Positions 6,181-8,220 of a DNA stretch of 8,220 nt are shown here, piece after piece. Source of the DNA: Bacteroidota bacterium. Its GTDB lineage: Bacteria > Bacteroidota > Bacteroidia > Bacteroidales > Prolixibacteraceae. The stretch covers positions 1 through 8,220 of the forward strand of contig JAMDDG010000154.1 of assembly GCA_023488865.1 (NCBI GenBank), given 5' to 3'. Below the pieces are notes generated by a model. The model had not been told where the DNA came from and did not search any database. It was given only the letters and a program-made list of their open reading frames with translations. Each line of letters opens with the position of its first letter. Positions within the stretch are counted from its first letter, which is position 1. The position numbers and the translations under genes were made by a program.

Positions 6181-7236
6181 ATGAAAATCAATAAATTGTG
6201 GAGATTCATCTTTTTCCTTCCTATCCTGGCCTCTTGTGGCAACCAACAAAGTCAGCTCCAAAATGACATCGCCGTCCCGGTTTCCGTCATGGATGTAAAA
6301 AAAGGGCCTATCGTGCAGTATATCAACAGTACTGGAACCGCCAATGCAGCAAGTCAGGTGGTATTAAACACCGAAATGGCCGGAAATTATACCCTTTGCA
6401 TCAACCCCAAAACAGGGCAACCGTTTAAACTCGGCGATATGGTTGATAAGGGTACCGTGATCGTCAAGCTTGATAATCCCGAATATGTAAACAATATTTC
6501 GTATGATACCAAGAAGCTGAATTTCGAGATCGCCGGTCTTGAATACGAGAAACAAAAATCATTGTACGAAAAGGGCGGAGTCACTTTACGGGACACAAAA
6601 AATGCAGAAGTTGCCCTTGCCAATGCTAAAACCAGTTTTGAAGATGCAAAAATCCAGATGCAAAAGAAGGAGGTAAAAGCCTTATTTCGCGGCGTTATTG
6701 TGGACATTCCACACATTACCAATAATGTGCGTATCAACTCAGGAACTGCCGTGGTCACCCTGATGGATTACAGTAAATTAACCATGGATGTTAACCTCCC
6801 TGAAAAATACCTGACAACTATCAAGTTAGGACAGGAGGTAAATATCACCAACTATACAATGCCAAACGATACCCTGAAAGCCCAGATCAGCCAGCTTTCA
6901 CCGGTTGTCAGCACAGAGACGCGGACTTTTATGGGTAGAATGACCATTGACAATCCTAATTTAAAATTGCGCCCGGGCATGTTTGTCAAAGCAGATATTG
7001 AAATTGCCAGGAAAGAAAGTGCGATTGTTATTCCTAAAAACATTATTGTAGCCGGCGGAAGGGGCAAAACCATTTTCATTGTTGAAAGAGACGCTGCACA
7101 GCGCAGGACCATCGTTACCGGACTGGAAAATGAAAAATCGGTCGAAGTAATAGAAGGGTTAAAAGCCAATACCCGTCTGGTTGTCAAAGGTTTCGAAACG
7201 CTGAGGGACAACTCTAAAGTTAAGATCGTCAAATAG
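6181..7236 (+). CDS. RND efflux periplasmic adaptor lipoprotein (membrane fusion protein)
   Basis: This adaptor joins the inner-membrane RND pump to the TolC-type duct. The 351-residue protein begins with a lipoprotein signal: Lys-rich start, hydrophobic stretch and lipobox LASC with Cys19 as the expected lipidated residue. The two lipoyl halves lie near 55-100 and 165-200, separated by a roughly 60-residue alpha hairpin (104-163) containing EKQKSLYEKGGVTLRD. A beta-barrel domain follows (about 200-275) with the typical LRPGMFVKADI (263-273), then a membrane-proximal domain to the end. The first lipoyl half has an extra loop, CINPKTGQPFKLGD (73-86), compared with the usual short turn. The A/T-rich leader (ATAATAATAAA) contains no Shine-Dalgarno sequence. 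Gene order and the 21-bp gap to the outer-membrane factor support joint expression. HlyD-type adaptors of ABC exporters are an alternative family, but the RND pump downstream argues for RND. Confidence 0.93.
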   Translation: MKINKLWRFIFFLPILASCGNQQSQLQNDIAVPVSVMDVKKGPIVQYINSTGTANAASQVVLNTEMAGNYTLCINPKTGQPFKLGDMVDKGTVIVKLDNPEYVNNISYDTKKLNFEIAGLEYEKQKSLYEKGGVTLRDTKNAEVALANAKTSFEDAKIQMQKKEVKALFRGVIVDIPHITNNVRINSGTAVVTLMDYSKLTMDVNLPEKYLTTIKLGQEVNITNYTMPNDTLKAQISQLSPVVSTETRTFMGRMTIDNPNLKLRPGMFVKADIEIARKESAIVIPKNIIVAGGRGKTIFIVERDAAQRRTIVTGLENEKSVEVIEGLKANTRLVVKGFETLRDNSKVKIVK

Positions 7237-7277
7237 TTTACCTGTTCGTCAGGCAAAATTTTTAAAATAATTTCCGA

Positions 7278-8220
7278 ATGAAGAAATTGACAAATTTTGC
7301 AGTCAACTACCCGGTTACCATCCTGATGATGGTACTGGGGGTACTGCTGCTTGGTGTCATCTCCTATCAAAAATTGGGGATAGATCTTTTCCCCGACCTG
7401 AATTCCCCCAAGGTTTTCGTTGAAATCAAGTCCGGAGAGAGGCCCCCGGAAGAGATGGAAAAGCTATATGTTTCCAACATCGAAGCAATTGCGTCCCGTC
7501 AAAGCGGGGTCTTGCAGACTTCTTCCATTTCGCAGACAGGATCAGCCCAAATAACCGTTGAGTACGCCTGGAACAAGGACATGGATGAGGCATTTCTGGA
7601 TCTTCAGAAGGCACTGACAAGTTATTCACAAAACAGCCAGATAACGGAGTTAACCATCACCCAGCACGATCCGAACACCAAACCGGCCATGATCGTTGGA
7701 ATGTCGCATACCACCATCAAAGACATGAATGAATTGAGGAAAGTGGCCGAAAACTACATCCGCAATGAATTAGTCCGGATAGAAGGAGTAGCCCAGGTCG
7801 ACCTGAGCGGAATTGAACAAAACGAAGTCCGGATTGACACTGATCCCTATGCCCTTGAATCTTACAATTTAACAGTAGACCAGCTTTCATCCAAAATCCA
7901 GTCATACAACAGGAGTATTTCAGGAGGAACGATCACCGAAACCGGATTGCAATATGTTGTGAAAGGAGTAAGCCTTTTACAGGACAAGGAAGATTTTGAA
8001 AACCTGATCGTTGGTTATAAAAGTACGGTTGCCGGGAGTACCACTGCCGATAAAGCGCCCATCTTTTTAAAGGACATCGCCAAGGTCAGCTTTGAGAACA
8101 AAGAACCTGTCAACATCGTGCGCATAAATGGCGAACGCTGCATAGCCCTTTCCATCTACAAAGAGACGAAATACAATACGGTCAAGGCTGTTGAAGAAAT
8201 CAACAAAACATTGGCAACCA
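7278..8220 (+). CDS. RND efflux transporter permease, N-terminal part (cut by window end)
   Basis: Proton-driven inner-membrane pump of the tripartite system. The reading frame is open from the ATG at 7278 through base 8220, giving 314 residues of a protein that is usually about 1000 or more. It opens MKKLTNFAVNYPVTILMM, with the first membrane helix near 12-30, followed by the conserved IDLFPDLNSPKVFVEIKSG region (35-53), EEMEKLYVSNIEAIASRQSGV (58-78) and YAWNKDMDEAFLDLQKAL (96-113), all typical of the porter domain of AcrB/MdtB/SwrC-like (HAE) pumps. The GVAQVDLSG segment (170-178) is the usual porter repeat. The proton-relay Asp/Lys residues lie in helices beyond the window, so neither activity nor drug versus metal specificity can be judged, although the start looks more like HAE than CusA types. 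The start is 41 bp after the adaptor stop. Confidence 0.93.
   Translation, partial: MKKLTNFAVNYPVTILMMVLGVLLLGVISYQKLGIDLFPDLNSPKVFVEIKSGERPPEEMEKLYVSNIEAIASRQSGVLQTSSISQTGSAQITVEYAWNKDMDEAFLDLQKALTSYSQNSQITELTITQHDPNTKPAMIVGMSHTTIKDMNELRKVAENYIRNELVRIEGVAQVDLSGIEQNEVRIDTDPYALESYNLTVDQLSSKIQSYNRSISGGTITETGLQYVVKGVSLLQDKEDFENLIVGYKSTVAGSTTADKAPIFLKDIAKVSFENKEPVNIVRINGERCIALSIYKETKYNTVKAVEEINKTLAT

Noticed and set aside
7241..7253. CCTG-TTCGT-CAGG hairpin between adaptor and pump genes
   Set aside because: Only four base pairs, with no clean T-run directly after it; too weak to call a terminator or attenuator.
6852..7370. 172-codon antisense frame across the adaptor/pump junction
   Set aside because: Both + strand genes here are well supported, and the minus-strand translation is low-complexity Ser/Leu/Thr-rich sequence with no domain.

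Overview
The window looks like a Bacteroidota chromosome, probably a Bacteroidales or Marinilabiliales-like environmental lineage. The start codons follow A/T-rich leaders without Shine-Dalgarno sequences. The outer-membrane factor has a short signal peptide ending before a Gln, the adaptor is a lipoprotein, and the ABC permease carries a peptidase-like extracytoplasmic domain of a kind I associate with this phylum. The phylum assignment is inference from these traits and from recalled protein similarity; no rRNA or marker gene is present.

Layout: bases 1-305 are non-coding. They hold a possible terminator remnant at the left edge, a degenerate 7-bp repeat array, two copies of a small palindromic element, a G-run tract with G-quadruplex form, and a second 7-bp array in opposite orientation. 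Five genes then follow on the + strand, separated by gaps of only 21-54 bp and with no clear terminator between them. They are an ABC-2 type ATPase (306-1202), a very large ABC-2 permease fused to extracytoplasmic domains (1246-4617), a TolC-family outer-membrane factor (4672-6159), an RND periplasmic adaptor lipoprotein (6181-7236), and the start of an RND inner-membrane pump (7278 to beyond the right edge).

How they may work together: the first two genes form an ABC exporter or ABC-driven mechanochemical complex. The last three form a complete tripartite RND efflux system in the order outer-membrane factor, adaptor, pump. Close same-strand packing suggests one transcription unit, but whether the ABC pair and the RND pump cooperate functionally is not shown by the sequence. 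No regulator is visible.

The most notable item is the 1123-residue permease. It joins seven predicted membrane segments, an M1-aminopeptidase-like region that has lost the HExxH zinc motif, a Gly/Arg-rich loop, and a C-terminal domain resembling the golvesin/xanthan-lyase C-terminal (carbohydrate-binding-like) fold. The rest of the coding sequence is ordinary efflux machinery.
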